Assembly (NCBI GenBank): GCA_963693005.1
Contig: OY843726.1
Coordinates: 992,001-1,056,000 of the forward strand
DNA: 64,000 bases
Reading direction: 5' to 3'
Origin: Bodonicaedibacter sp963693005
GTDB lineage: Bacteria > Pseudomonadota > Alphaproteobacteria > UBA6184
Of this stretch, positions 35,993 through 45,286 are shown piece after piece. Below the pieces are notes generated by a model, which was not told the DNA's origin, made no database searches, and saw only the letters and a list, made by a program, of their open reading frames with translations. The translations under genes and the position numbers were made by a program. Numbering within the stretch: position 1 is the stretch's first letter; the number at the start of each line of letters is the position of its first letter.

Positions 35993-36529
35993 ATGGCACG
36001 CTTAAAAGAAGTTTATAACAAAACCATAAAACCTGCGCTTCTAAAGGAGTTTGAGTACAAAAACCCCTTTGAAGTTCCAAGGCTTTTAAAGGTTGTTATC
36101 AACGTTGGCGTCGGTAAAGCAGCGCAAGACAGCAAAAAAATCCAATTTGCTGTTAACGACATTACTGCAATTGCTGGACAAAAACCCGTGATAACAAAAG
36201 CTAAAAAGTCGATAGCAGGATTTAAGGTGCGCGAAGATATGAGCCTTGGAGTTAAGGTTACTTTGCGTAAAAACCAAATGTTTGAGTTCGTTGATCGGCT
36301 GGTTAACATTGCTTTACCTCGGGTTCGCGACTTTCGCGGATTGTCGCCAAAAAGCTTTGATGGTCGGGGGAACTATAGTTTTGGTATCAAAGAACAAATT
36401 GTCTTTCCTGAAATTGATTACGACAAAATCGATGAAATTCGTGGAATGGACATTGTGTTCGTGACATCGGCAAAAACAAATGCTGAAGCAAAATCATTGC
36501 TAAAAGCGTTTAATGTGCCAATTAACTAA
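35993..36529 (+). CDS. rplE: 50S ribosomal protein L5
   Basis: A 178-aa protein carrying 5S rRNA into the central protuberance. NPFEVPRLLKVVINVGVG, AGQKPVITKAKKSIAGFKVR and NYSFGIKEQIVFPEIDYDK are signatures. Length is normal, and the gene lies 10 nt after rplX. Confidence 0.98.
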   Translation: MARLKEVYNKTIKPALLKEFEYKNPFEVPRLLKVVINVGVGKAAQDSKKIQFAVNDITAIAGQKPVITKAKKSIAGFKVREDMSLGVKVTLRKNQMFEFVDRLVNIALPRVRDFRGLSPKSFDGRGNYSFGIKEQIVFPEIDYDKIDEIRGMDIVFVTSAKTNAEAKSLLKAFNVPIN

Positions 36530-36543
36530 GAAGGAAGTTCCTA

Positions 36544-36849
36544 ATGGCTAAAAAAGGCTCAATTGAAATTAATGAAAAGCGTAGACGTCTTTCCAACAGC
36601 CACGCTGCAAAACGAGCAGCATTGAAAGCTATTGCGACAGATCGTGAAGTTGCTCCTGAGGAGCGATTCCAAGCTAGCGTTAAGTTAGCAGAATTGCCCA
36701 GAAGTGGTTCAAAAGTGCGAGTTCGTAACCGTTGTATGTTGACGGGACGCTCGCGCGGAAACTATCGCAAGTTTGGAATCTCAAGAATCATGTTGCGCGA
36801 AATGGCTGCACATGGATTGATTCCTGGAATGACAAAAGCAAGCTGGTAA
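36544..36849 (+). CDS. rpsN: 30S ribosomal protein S14
   Basis: A 101-aa form without the zinc-binding CXXC pairs, as is usual in proteobacteria. RNRCMLTGRSRGNYRKFGIS and the end LIPGMTKASW are signatures. AGAAGGAAG precedes the ATG. Confidence 0.98.
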   Translation: MAKKGSIEINEKRRRLSNSHAAKRAALKAIATDREVAPEERFQASVKLAELPRSGSKVRVRNRCMLTGRSRGNYRKFGISRIMLREMAAHGLIPGMTKASW

Positions 36850-36864
36850 GAAGGAAAAACGTAT

Positions 36865-37263
36865 ATGTCTATGACTGATCCTATCGCTGACATGCTGACA
36901 CGCATTCGTAACGCACATCACGCTAAGAAGACGTCGCTATTATGCCCGTTTTCAAACTTAAAGTGCTCAGTTCTTGAGGTTATGAAGAATGAAGGCTTTA
37001 TTCGTGGTTATGAAAGTGTGGAAGTTCGTCAGGGTATTAAAAATATTCGTATTGAGTTGAAATACTATTCAAACGAACCTGTAATTAAAAAAATTCGCCG
37101 CATGTCTACACCGGGTCGCCGACTTTATGTGCAATCATCTAAAATTCCAACGTATTACAATGGATTAGGTCTTGCCATTTTATCGACACCAAACGGTGTG
37201 ATGTCAGATTCACAAGCTCGTCAACAGAATGTTGGTGGCGAAGTTCTGTGTACACTATTTTAG
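36865..37263 (+). CDS. rpsH: 30S ribosomal protein S8
   Basis: A 132-aa central-domain organiser. MTDPIADMLTRIRNAHHAKK and the C-terminal GLGLAILSTPNGVMSDSQAR are signatures; the end GGEVLCTLF is typical. In E. coli S8 represses the spc group by binding near rplE; no copy of that site was searched. A second ATG two codons on is an equal candidate start. Confidence 0.98.
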   Translation: MSMTDPIADMLTRIRNAHHAKKTSLLCPFSNLKCSVLEVMKNEGFIRGYESVEVRQGIKNIRIELKYYSNEPVIKKIRRMSTPGRRLYVQSSKIPTYYNGLGLAILSTPNGVMSDSQARQQNVGGEVLCTLF

Positions 37264-37275
37264 TAGGAGGGTAGA

Positions 37276-37809
37276 ATGTCTCGTGTTGGAAAGAATCCAG
37301 TTACAGTGCCCTCTGGTGTACAAGTAACTATTGATGGTCGTTTAGTTTCGGCAAAGGGTCCTAAAGGGACTTTGTCTTATTCGTTGACTGGTGAAGTGGA
37401 TATTTCTCTGGAAGGGGATAAAATTTCATTAACTCCACGTAACAAAGAACGCCAAACGCGTATGTTGTGGGGGACAAATCGTAGTCGCATCCAGAATGTC
37501 GTGACAGGTGTGAGTGTTGGGTTTAAGAAAGATTTAGAATTAGTGGGTGTTGGGTACCGTGCAAACGTTGCGGGTAGTACTTTAAACATCCAATTAGGTT
37601 TTAGTCACGACATTAAGTACCAGATTCCAGAAGGAGTTGAGGTGAAGTGTGAAAAGCCTACGTCTATTTCAATCTCTGGAGCAGATCTGCAAAAAATTGG
37701 TCAAATGGCTGCAGAAATTCGTGGATATAGAAAGCCTGAGCCGTATAAAGGTAAGGGTGTTAAGTATGTTGGCGAATATATTTTGCGCAAAGAAGGTAAA
37801 AAGAAATAA
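37276..37809 (+). CDS. rplF: 50S ribosomal protein L6
   Basis: A 177-aa two-domain protein at the factor-binding base of the stalk. SRVGKNPVTVPSGVQV and the C-terminal motif YKGKGVKYVGEYILRKEGKK are signatures. AGGAGGG precedes the ATG. Length is the family norm. Confidence 0.98.
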   Translation: MSRVGKNPVTVPSGVQVTIDGRLVSAKGPKGTLSYSLTGEVDISLEGDKISLTPRNKERQTRMLWGTNRSRIQNVVTGVSVGFKKDLELVGVGYRANVAGSTLNIQLGFSHDIKYQIPEGVEVKCEKPTSISISGADLQKIGQMAAEIRGYRKPEPYKGKGVKYVGEYILRKEGKKK

Positions 37810-37821
37810 AGGTAGGACATC

Positions 37822-38184
37822 ATGGCAATAGGTAATAGAGATTTGAATTTACGCCGTCAGCGTCGCAACCGTTACAAATTAAAGGTTGTTGCTGCTGATA
37901 CTAAGCTGCGCTTGTCTGTCTTTCGTTCGAACCAGCACATTTATGCGCAAGTAATTGATGATAAGAAACGTAATACCGTTGTATCGGCCTCTACTATGGA
38001 AAAGGATTATAAAGGTCCTAAGGAAGGTACAAAAGATGCGGCTGCATTGGTTGGCAAGTTAGTAGCTGAGCGTGCGGTAAAAGCAGGGGTAAAAGAAGTT
38101 TTCTTCGATCGTGGTAGCTATTTGTATCATGGTCGTGTGGCTGCTTTGGCTCAGGGTGCTCGTGATAACGGTTTGGTATTCTAG
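37822..38184 (+). CDS. rplR: 50S ribosomal protein L18
   Basis: A 120-aa 5S-rRNA-binding protein. RLSVFRSNQHIYAQVIDD and FDRGSYLYHGRVAALAQGAR are signatures. It lies 12 nt after rplF. Confidence 0.98.
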   Translation: MAIGNRDLNLRRQRRNRYKLKVVAADTKLRLSVFRSNQHIYAQVIDDKKRNTVVSASTMEKDYKGPKEGTKDAAALVGKLVAERAVKAGVKEVFFDRGSYLYHGRVAALAQGARDNGLVF

Positions 38185-38200
38185 AGGAAAGTAGTAAAGC

Positions 38201-38758
38201 ATGGCTCGTAAAAATACAGATAAAGTAATGCAGCAAGATACAGATTTAGTTGATAAGCTGATTAGTGTTAACCGCGTATGTAAGGTTGTTAAGGGGGGTA
38301 AAAACTTCTCTTTCTCAGCATTAGTAGTGGTTGGAGATGGTAAAGGTAAAGTTGGATTTGGGTCTGGGAAAGCACGAGAAGTTCCAGATGCAGTGAAAAA
38401 AGCTGCAGAAGAAGCAAAACGTACAATGATTCGAGTTCCTTTAAGGGATTCACGTACATTGCACCATGATATGGAAGGTAACTTCTGTGCAGGTAAAATC
38501 GTTTTGCGTGCTGCAGCTCCAGGTACTGGGATTATTGCTGGTGGTGCAACTCGTCAGGTCTTAGAAGCATTAGGCATACATGATGTTGTTGCAAAATCAA
38601 TTGGTACATCTAACCCACATAATATGGTTCGTGCAACATTTGATGCATTGAAGAGTGTTACTTCTCCTCGTCATGTCGCCAATCGTCGTGGATTGAAAGT
38701 TTCCGACTTGATTTCTCGTCGGGAGACAAGGGCAAATAAGGAATTGACAAATGACTAA
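38201..38758 (+). CDS. rpsE: 30S ribosomal protein S5
   Basis: A 185-aa protein tied to decoding accuracy. The double-stranded-RNA-binding part (NRVCKVVKGGKNFSFSALVV) and GDGKGKVGFGSGKAREVPDA are clear. GTTRQVLEALG-like GATRQVLEALGIHDVVAKS follows. It overlaps rpmD by 8 nt. Confidence 0.98.
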   Translation: MARKNTDKVMQQDTDLVDKLISVNRVCKVVKGGKNFSFSALVVVGDGKGKVGFGSGKAREVPDAVKKAAEEAKRTMIRVPLRDSRTLHHDMEGNFCAGKIVLRAAAPGTGIIAGGATRQVLEALGIHDVVAKSIGTSNPHNMVRATFDALKSVTSPRHVANRRGLKVSDLISRRETRANKELTND

Positions 38759-38948
38759 GAAAACAACTGCAAAGAAGACTGTAACAGTCACTCAGATTCG
38801 CAGTGCCATTCGTCGCCCAGCTGATCAAGAGGCGACATTAATTGGTTTGGGTTTAAACAAGATGAACAGAACTCGTGAACTTGAAGATACGCCTGCCGTC
38901 CGCGGTATGCTTAATAAAGTTCACCACTTGGTTCGTGTTGAAAGTTAA
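38751..38948 (+). CDS. rpmD: 50S ribosomal protein L30
   Basis: A 65-aa protein. VTQIRSAIRRPADQEATLIG and NRTRELEDTPAVRGMLNKV are family marks. The N terminus has about eight extra Thr/Lys residues. The ATG overlaps the end of rpsE, so translation is probably coupled. Confidence 0.96.
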   Translation: MTKKTTAKKTVTVTQIRSAIRRPADQEATLIGLGLNKMNRTRELEDTPAVRGMLNKVHHLVRVES

Positions 38949-38962
38949 AAAAGGCACCAGTT

Positions 38963-39421
38963 ATGAAATTAAATGAAATAAAAGATAATGAAGGTTCTCG
39001 CCCACTGCGTAAGCGTGTAGGTCGTGGAATCGGTTCTGGGACTGGAAAAACCTCAGGACGCGGTGTGAAGGGGCAGAAGTCTCGAGCTGGTGCGTCTATC
39101 GGTGGGTTTGAAGGTGGCCAGATGCCAATTTACCGTCGTTTGCCGAAGCGTGGGTTTACTAATATTTTTGCAAAAGAAATAGCAACGGTAAATACCGGAA
39201 TGATCCAAAAGTTTATTGATAGCAAGCGTCTAGATGTATCAAAAGACATCAATGCTGAAGTTCTTATGCAGGCTGGTTTGTTGCGATCAACAAAACTACC
39301 TGTAAAAGTACTAGGTAAAGGTGAATTGACTGCAAAAGTAAGCTTGCATGTAAGTGCTGCTTCTGAATCGGCGAAAGCATTGATTGAGAAGTCTGGCGGA
39401 TCGATTAAAATAGTATCTTAA
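38963..39421 (+). CDS. rplO: 50S ribosomal protein L15
   Basis: A 152-aa protein threading through 23S rRNA. MKLNEIKDNEGSRPLRKRVG, GRGVKGQKSRAGASIGGFEG and GQMPIYRRLPKRGFTN are signatures. It lies directly before secY, as in the spc group of most bacteria. Confidence 0.98.
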   Translation: MKLNEIKDNEGSRPLRKRVGRGIGSGTGKTSGRGVKGQKSRAGASIGGFEGGQMPIYRRLPKRGFTNIFAKEIATVNTGMIQKFIDSKRLDVSKDINAEVLMQAGLLRSTKLPVKVLGKGELTAKVSLHVSAASESAKALIEKSGGSIKIVS

Positions 39422-39441
39422 TAAAATAAAACGAGTATAAC

Positions 39442-40785
39442 ATGGCATCTGCAGCAGAACAGTTAGCGTCTTCTTTTAGCTTAAAAGCTTTTGGTAAAGC
39501 GGAAGATTTAAAAAAGCGTATTTGGTTTACCCTTGGGGCTTTAATTGTCTATCGATTAGGGACGTTTATTCCCTCTCCGGGAGTAGACCCCGTAACGATG
39601 GCGAATCTAGCTGGAAAGGCTGCGGGTGGCTTGTTAGCTGTCTTTAATACTTTTGGTGGAGGTTCTTTGAGTCGAATGACAATTTTTGCGCTTTCCATTG
39701 TTCCGTACATTACGGCAAGCATCATTACTCAGTTGTTAACTAGTATAGTGCCCCAGTTGGAGGTGTTGAAAAAAGATGGAGAGAGTGGCAGAAAGAGGAT
39801 TAACCAGTACACTCGATACTTAACGGTGATTATTGCAATCTTCCAAGCCTCCTCAATGGCTATATTCCTTGAAACGGTTCCTGATTCTCCCGTTATGGAT
39901 CCGGGATTACTGTTTAAGATTACTTTTATTACTTCCTTAGTAGGGGGGACAGTTTTCTTAATGTGGTTAGGTGAGCAAATAACATCTCGGGGTATTGGTC
40001 AGGGAAGTTCACTAATTATTTTTGCTGGTATTATTTCAGGGCTTCCTCAAGGTTTGGCGTTGTTATTTGAAATGGGGCGAAATCGTACGATAAGTCCATT
40101 GTTTGTTATTGCAGTATTAGTCTTAGCTGTGGCGATTATATTTTTTGTTGTTTTCATGGAGCGTTCCTTTAGAAAAATTAACATTCAATATCCAAAACGC
40201 CAGATGGGAAATAAGATGTATGGAGGAAACTCAACCCATCTTCCGTTAAAGTTAAATAGTTCGGGAGTGATTCCACCTATTTTTGCTGGGGCGTTGTTAA
40301 GTTTTCCTGCAACTATTACAGGGTTTTCTGGTGGAGAAGGGATGTTATCGCAGTTTGCAGCACACTTTCAACATGGAACTTGGGGGTTCATTGGTATTTA
40401 TGTTGCCTTAATTGTATTTTTTGCATTCTTTTACACATCTATTGTGTTTAATTCTGAAGAAACCGCTGAAAATCTACGAAAAGGTGGCGCGGTAATTCTA
40501 GGGATTCGACCAGGAAAGAATACGGCAGATTACTTAGATTATATCTTGACTCGGTTAACTGTCGCTGGAGCTGCATATATATCACTAGTATGTGTAATGC
40601 CTGAAATTTTTACCAGATACTCTTCCATTCCGCTAGCTTTAGGTGGAACTGGGGTTCTGATCGTGGTTAGTGTTACTATTGAAACTGTAGGTCAGATTCA
40701 CTCACATATGATTGCTCAGCAATATGAGGGGTTGATGAAAAAATCTTGGGTCAAAGGTGGAAAAGGAGGCCTGCCAAGAGCATGA
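39442..40785 (+). CDS. secY: Preprotein translocase subunit SecY
   Basis: A 447-aa channel protein with ten membrane segments. KKRIWFTLGALIVYRLGTFI opens TM1, GGSLSRMTIFALSIVPYITA is the plug and TM2 region, and QYPKRQMGNKMYGG with the loop before GVIPPIFAG is the SecA-contact area. SecE is encoded at 14298 and SecA at 50708 in this window. The stop overlaps adk (ATGA). Confidence 0.98.
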   Translation: MASAAEQLASSFSLKAFGKAEDLKKRIWFTLGALIVYRLGTFIPSPGVDPVTMANLAGKAAGGLLAVFNTFGGGSLSRMTIFALSIVPYITASIITQLLTSIVPQLEVLKKDGESGRKRINQYTRYLTVIIAIFQASSMAIFLETVPDSPVMDPGLLFKITFITSLVGGTVFLMWLGEQITSRGIGQGSSLIIFAGIISGLPQGLALLFEMGRNRTISPLFVIAVLVLAVAIIFFVVFMERSFRKINIQYPKRQMGNKMYGGNSTHLPLKLNSSGVIPPIFAGALLSFPATITGFSGGEGMLSQFAAHFQHGTWGFIGIYVALIVFFAFFYTSIVFNSEETAENLRKGGAVILGIRPGKNTADYLDYILTRLTVAGAAYISLVCVMPEIFTRYSSIPLALGGTGVLIVVSVTIETVGQIHSHMIAQQYEGLMKKSWVKGGKGGLPRA

Positions 40786-41438
40786 GGCACGTAATTATTT
40801 TTGGAGCGCCCGGATCAGGTAAGGGAACTCAGTCAAAGAAGATTGTTGATGCGCTTAATTTCATTGGGATGTCAACGGGTGATTTGTTAAGGTCGGAAAT
40901 TGAGTCTGGCTCAGCAGTAGGTCGAGAGTGTGAGTCTGTAATGGCGCAAGGTAAGTTCCCTGATAGTAAGCTGATATATCGCTTAGTTGATAGATTTTTA
41001 TCTAACCAAGAGAATGTGTCTGGAGTTCTTTATGATGGTTTTCCTCGTACGGTGGATCAGGCAAAATTTCTAATAGACACATTGAAGAATAAGGGGGCTG
41101 TCGTTGAGTCGGTATTAAACATTAAAGTTGACCATGCGGACCTTTTAAAAAGGATCACAGGACGATTTTCATGTGTTCAATGTGGCGAAATTTATAACAA
41201 GTATTATAAGCCCTGTAAAGAAAAAGGGGTTTGTGATATTTGTCAGTCTGAGGAGTTTAAGGTAAGGTCTGATGACACTGAGGAAACGGTAAAAACTCGT
41301 CTTCGAATGTATAAAGATGAAACTGCGCCAGTTTTAGACTTACTGAGAGCACAGAACGTGAAGATAGTTTGTATTGATGGAATGCAGTCGATGGAAAGTG
41401 TCTTTGAGCAAATAGAAAATGCTTTAATCAACGAATAA
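40782..41438 (+). CDS. adk: Adenylate kinase
   Basis: A 218-aa enzyme balancing ATP, ADP and AMP. P-loop GAPGSGKGTQ is at residues 8-17. The AMP part has MSTGDLLRSEI, and DGFPRTVDQAKFL follows. The lid carries two CXXC pairs (CVQC and CDIC), so it should bind zinc, a Gram-positive-like trait also common in this class. The ATG at 40782 overlaps secY by 4 nt. A longer in-frame start at 40746 lies inside secY and is rejected. Confidence 0.97.
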   Translation: MRHVIIFGAPGSGKGTQSKKIVDALNFIGMSTGDLLRSEIESGSAVGRECESVMAQGKFPDSKLIYRLVDRFLSNQENVSGVLYDGFPRTVDQAKFLIDTLKNKGAVVESVLNIKVDHADLLKRITGRFSCVQCGEIYNKYYKPCKEKGVCDICQSEEFKVRSDDTEETVKTRLRMYKDETAPVLDLLRAQNVKIVCIDGMQSMESVFEQIENALINE

Positions 41439-41510
41439 ACGTTGACTTTTTTGCCCATTTCCTTTAAAGGGATATAGAAGGTTTACGTACTAAAAATCAA
41501 GGAGAAATAA

Positions 41511-41879
41511 GTGGCACGTATAGCAGGTGTAAATATACCCAGCCAAAAGCGAGTAGAGATTGCTCTTAGATATATTTATGGCATTGGCCCTAAATACTCT
41601 AAAGAAATCTGCGAAAAGGTAGGTATTGTAGAAACAACGCGAGTGTTTCAGTTAACTGATGAAGAAGTATTAAAGATTCGTACTGCGATTGACAGTGATT
41701 ACCAAGTAGAGGGTGATTTGCGTCGTGAAGTGTCGATGAATATTAAGCGACTTCAAGATTTAGGGTGTTATCGTGGCTTGCGTCACCGTAAGCGCTTACC
41801 AGTAAGAGGGCAACGCACTCATACGAATGCGCGTACTCGTAAAGGTAAGGCAGTAGCGATCGCCGGCAAGAAAAAATAG
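41511..41879 (+). CDS. rpsM: 30S ribosomal protein S13
   Basis: A 122-aa head protein contacting P-site tRNA and L5. ARIAGVNIPSQKRVEIALRY and RGLRHRKRLPVRGQRTHTNA are signatures. It starts with GTG behind AAGGAGAAA. infA and rpmJ, found here in many bacteria, are absent, as usual for alphaproteobacteria. Confidence 0.97.
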   Translation: MARIAGVNIPSQKRVEIALRYIYGIGPKYSKEICEKVGIVETTRVFQLTDEEVLKIRTAIDSDYQVEGDLRREVSMNIKRLQDLGCYRGLRHRKRLPVRGQRTHTNARTRKGKAVAIAGKKK

Positions 41880-41891
41880 TGGTAGGAAATA

Positions 41892-42284
41892 ATGAGTCAA
41901 AAAACAGCAACGCGAGTGCGCAAGCGCGAAAAGAAAAATGTAGTTACAGGGTTGGCATTTGTAAATTCAACGTTCAACAATACTGTGATTACAATTACTG
42001 ATTTGCATGGAAATGCTATAGCATGGTCAACTGCCGGTGCAAAAGGCTTTAAAGGGTCTCGTAAATCGACTCCATTTGCTGCACAGATTGCAGCAGAGGA
42101 TGCAGCACGTAAGGCAATGGAGCATGGTTTAAAAACAGTGTCAGTTCGAGTAAAGGGCCCGGGCTCTGGGCGTGAATCTGCATTGCGAGCATTTCATGCT
42201 GTAGGATTGGTAGTTACTGCTATTAAAGATGTAACGCCAATTCCCCATAACGGATGTCGCCCTCCAAAGCGTCGTCGCGTATAA
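41892..42284 (+). CDS. rpsK: 30S ribosomal protein S11
   Basis: A 130-aa platform protein. FVNSTFNNTVITITDLHGNA, KGPGSGRESALRAFHAVGL and the end HNGCRPPKRRRV are signatures. It is 12 nt after rpsM. Confidence 0.98.
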   Translation: MSQKTATRVRKREKKNVVTGLAFVNSTFNNTVITITDLHGNAIAWSTAGAKGFKGSRKSTPFAAQIAAEDAARKAMEHGLKTVSVRVKGPGSGRESALRAFHAVGLVVTAIKDVTPIPHNGCRPPKRRRV

Positions 42285-42313
42285 TTTAACCAGGTGTGTG
42301 AAAGAGGGTTCTC

Positions 42314-43327
42314 GTGATACAAAACAATTGGCAATCTTTAATTAAAGCTCAAAAAGTTGATATAAAAGTAGGTGAAGATCAAAATTCTGCAAAGATAGTG
42401 ATTAGCCCACTTGAAAGAGGCTTTGGTATTACACTGGGTAATGCGTTACGCCGTGTTTTGATGTCTTCATTGCAAGGGGCTGCAGTTACGCAGCTAAAAA
42501 TAGATGGCGTGTTACATGAGTTTAGCACGGTACCTGGGGTTCAAGAAGATGTTACCGATATTATTTTGAATATTAAACAGCTAGCTTTGCGATCTCATTC
42601 AGCTGACCCGCAAAAATTGCGCTTGAATGTTGAAGGTCCATGTATCGTAACTGCAGGAATGATAGAAGATACTGCAAATGTTGAAGTTGTAAATAAAGAC
42701 TTAGTATTGTTTACATTAGATGCTAACGCAAAAGTTTCTTTAGAGCTAACAGTTGAGTTAGGTAAGGGGTATGTTTCGGCAGATCGCAATCGTGGATTAG
42801 AAGATGAAATTGGAATTGTACCGATTGATGCTATTTTTTCTCCGGTTAAGAGAGTTTCATATTCGGTAGAAGATACTCGTGTCGGCCAGGATACAGATTA
42901 TAATACTTTGATACTTAACGTTGAAACTGATGGAACAGTGAATCCAGAAGAGGCTGTTGGGCTTTCTGCACGCATTTTACAGGATCAGCTGCAGCAATTT
43001 ATTAATTTTGAAGACCCCACTCCCGTTGCTAAGGCAGAAGATGAGGCTGATTTTCCCTTTAATCGTAACTTATTACGAAAAGTTGAGGAATTGGAGTTAT
43101 CAGTTCGTTCAATGAATTGTTTGCGTAATGAAAATATTATTTATATTGGAGATTTAGTTGCGAAGTCTGAGGGTGAACTATTGCGAACTCCCAACTTTGG
43201 TCGAAAATCACTTAATGAAATTAAAGAGGTTCTTCTGCATCTTGGTTTAGACTTGGGCATGCGTGTTGACGAGTGGCCACCTGAAAACATTGAAGAGTTA
43301 GCAAAAAAAATAGAAGAACCGTATTAA
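42314..43327 (+). CDS. rpoA: RNA polymerase subunit alpha
   Basis: A 337-aa assembly subunit. The N-terminal dimer domain has LERGFGITLGNALRRVLMSS. The C-terminal domain has LRNENIIYIGDLVAKSEGEL and GRKSLNEIKEVLLHLGLDLG, which bind UP elements and activators. It starts with GTG behind GAGGG. Length is normal. Confidence 0.98.
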   Translation: MIQNNWQSLIKAQKVDIKVGEDQNSAKIVISPLERGFGITLGNALRRVLMSSLQGAAVTQLKIDGVLHEFSTVPGVQEDVTDIILNIKQLALRSHSADPQKLRLNVEGPCIVTAGMIEDTANVEVVNKDLVLFTLDANAKVSLELTVELGKGYVSADRNRGLEDEIGIVPIDAIFSPVKRVSYSVEDTRVGQDTDYNTLILNVETDGTVNPEEAVGLSARILQDQLQQFINFEDPTPVAKAEDEADFPFNRNLLRKVEELELSVRSMNCLRNENIIYIGDLVAKSEGELLRTPNFGRKSLNEIKEVLLHLGLDLGMRVDEWPPENIEELAKKIEEPY

Positions 43328-43347
43328 TAAGCTAGGAGTTATATACT

Positions 43348-43773
43348 ATGAGGCACGCATTAAAAGGGCGTAAATTTAATCGGAATAGAGGTCAACGTAC
43401 TGCCTTATTAAAGTCATTAGTTACGTCTTTGATTAAACATGAACAGATAACTACAACTTTGCCTAAAGCAAAAGATCTACGCCCGATTGTTGAAAAACTG
43501 GTAACCGTTGCAAAGGAAGATACGCTTGCAAATCGCCGTTACTTATTATCTTTTTTGAACGGAAATCATCATTCAGTATCTCGTTTGATGACTCATTTAG
43601 GCCCTAGGTTTAAAGATAGAGCTGGTGGATATCTTCGAATTATAAAAGCGGGCTTTCGACACGGAGACATGGCTCCAATGGCAGTTATTGAATTTGTTGA
43701 TCGTGATTTAAGTGTAAAGGGTATAGATTCTGGGCCCGTTCAGTCTGAAGAAGTTGCAGAGCAAGCTGAATAA
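43348..43773 (+). CDS. rplQ: 50S ribosomal protein L17
   Basis: A 141-aa protein near the tunnel exit. MRHALKGRKFNRNRGQRTAL and GGYLRIIKAGFRHGDMAPMA are signatures, with an acidic tail usual in alphaproteobacteria. It is the last gene of the ribosomal array; a terminator follows 33 nt later. Confidence 0.98.
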   Translation: MRHALKGRKFNRNRGQRTALLKSLVTSLIKHEQITTTLPKAKDLRPIVEKLVTVAKEDTLANRRYLLSFLNGNHHSVSRLMTHLGPRFKDRAGGYLRIIKAGFRHGDMAPMAVIEFVDRDLSVKGIDSGPVQSEEVAEQAE

Positions 43774-43806
43774 GTAGTAACTATGTTAACATAGTTGTTC
43801 TATTAT

Positions 43807-43830
43807 AAGGGCCTTAAGGGCCCTTTTTTT
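43807..43830 (+). terminator. Rho-independent terminator after rplQ
   Basis: AAGGGCC (43807-43813) pairs with GGCCCTT (43819-43825) around a 5-nt loop and continues into a T run. It ends the long ribosomal-protein transcript. Confidence 0.88.
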
Positions 43831-43847
43831 ATTTTGAGAGGAATGAC

Positions 43848-45275
43848 ATGCTTCAACCTATATCTATTGTTATAAACGTTCTAGCTACTATAGTATTTTG
43901 TATTTTAAGCGTGGATGGAGCAATTGATGTAAAAGTTAATACTAATGATAACGAGCCCCAAAAATCTTCCGATAGCCCATTGATGAATAATAGTTTTTCT
44001 TTTTCCCCTCTGGTGAAAAAAGTTGCCCCTTCGATTGTTAATATTTACTCAGAGAGAGTTCAAACAACAGAGCCCGAGCAGACTGAAGATAGAGCAAACC
44101 CAATATTACAGTTACTAAAAGGAAAAGCGTTTAACTTCGATATGTTGTTTGCTGCCCCACGAGAAGTGATCCAGCGTTCTTTAGGTTCAGGTGTTGTGAT
44201 TGGATCTGAAGGGGTTATCTTAACTAATGTTCATGTAATTAAAGGTGCAACAAAAATTAAAGTTGTTCTTTCAGATCGGCGAGTATATGAGGCACATGTA
44301 GCAGTTAAAGATGATAAGATTGACTTAGCTATACTCAAGCTTAATGACTCTAAGATTAAGTTATCACCAATTGAAATTGGTGACCCGGAGGCAATGGAAG
44401 TTGGAGACAGGGTAGTAGCTATTGGCAACCCTTTTGGGGTAGGTACAAGTGTAAGTACCGGGGTAATTTCTGCGGTAAGTCGTTTTGGTGGATATATACA
44501 AACTGATGCTTCTATCAACCCTGGAAATTCAGGTGGAGCCCTGGTGAATATGAGAGGGCAATTAGTGGGTGTTAATAACTTTATTATTTCAAAGTCGGGT
44601 GTGTCTGCTGGAGTTGGCTTTTCTATTCCCATCAATATGTCAAAACCGGCGTTAACTCAACTAAAGAAAGGGGGCGGTTCTGTGCCTCGAGGGTGGTCGG
44701 GGTTATGGGTGCGCTCTGTTACTCCTAAAATTGCGTCAAAACTAAATCTTTCTGCACCAATGGGTGTTGTAGTTGAAACTGTTCATCCAAATAGCGGGGC
44801 ATCTGACGTAAAAGTTGGTGATGTGATTTTGGAGTTAGATGGAAAGCAATTGCTAGATAAGGCATCATATTATTATCGTTTGGCAGGAGTGCCAGTAGGG
44901 GCAGTAGTCTCGATAAAATTATTGCGATCCGGAAAAATAATGCAAAAAACATTTTTGTTGGGGCGTCCAGTAGAAATACCTAAACGTCAGCGTACGGCAT
45001 TAAAAGGTACTCACATATTTAATGAGGTCGTTATTGCAAACCTTTCTCCAGCGTTAGAGGTAGAGCTAGGCCTAGATAGTATGCGCTCAGGTGTTATTAT
45101 TTTAGGTGCGGTAGAAGCTACTGACTCACTAAAGTTATTTCAAAAGTATGATATCATTCATAGCATTAATGGGCATGTATTAAAGTCGGTAAAAGATATT
45201 TTAAAAGTCTTGGAAGTCGAACGGGTAAAAAAAGTTAAGCTGCTTAGAAATGGGCAAGTTGTTGAAATTAAATAA
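43848..45275 (+). CDS. degP: Periplasmic serine endoprotease, DegP/HtrA (Do) family
   Basis: A 475-aa protein. A membrane or signal segment (about residues 5-24) leads it to the periplasm. The trypsin-like triad is H129 (NVHVIKGA), D159 (KIDLAILKL) and S228 (INPGNSGGA). Two PDZ domains follow, at about 270-370 and 385-470. It should degrade misfolded envelope proteins. A second Do-like protease is encoded at 57423, so this genome has at least two. It is followed by the ABC exporter after 11 nt. Confidence 0.9.
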   Translation: MLQPISIVINVLATIVFCILSVDGAIDVKVNTNDNEPQKSSDSPLMNNSFSFSPLVKKVAPSIVNIYSERVQTTEPEQTEDRANPILQLLKGKAFNFDMLFAAPREVIQRSLGSGVVIGSEGVILTNVHVIKGATKIKVVLSDRRVYEAHVAVKDDKIDLAILKLNDSKIKLSPIEIGDPEAMEVGDRVVAIGNPFGVGTSVSTGVISAVSRFGGYIQTDASINPGNSGGALVNMRGQLVGVNNFIISKSGVSAGVGFSIPINMSKPALTQLKKGGGSVPRGWSGLWVRSVTPKIASKLNLSAPMGVVVETVHPNSGASDVKVGDVILELDGKQLLDKASYYYRLAGVPVGAVVSIKLLRSGKIMQKTFLLGRPVEIPKRQRTALKGTHIFNEVVIANLSPALEVELGLDSMRSGVIILGAVEATDSLKLFQKYDIIHSINGHVLKSVKDILKVLEVERVKKVKLLRNGQVVEIK

Positions 45276-45286
45276 TAGGGTGCTAA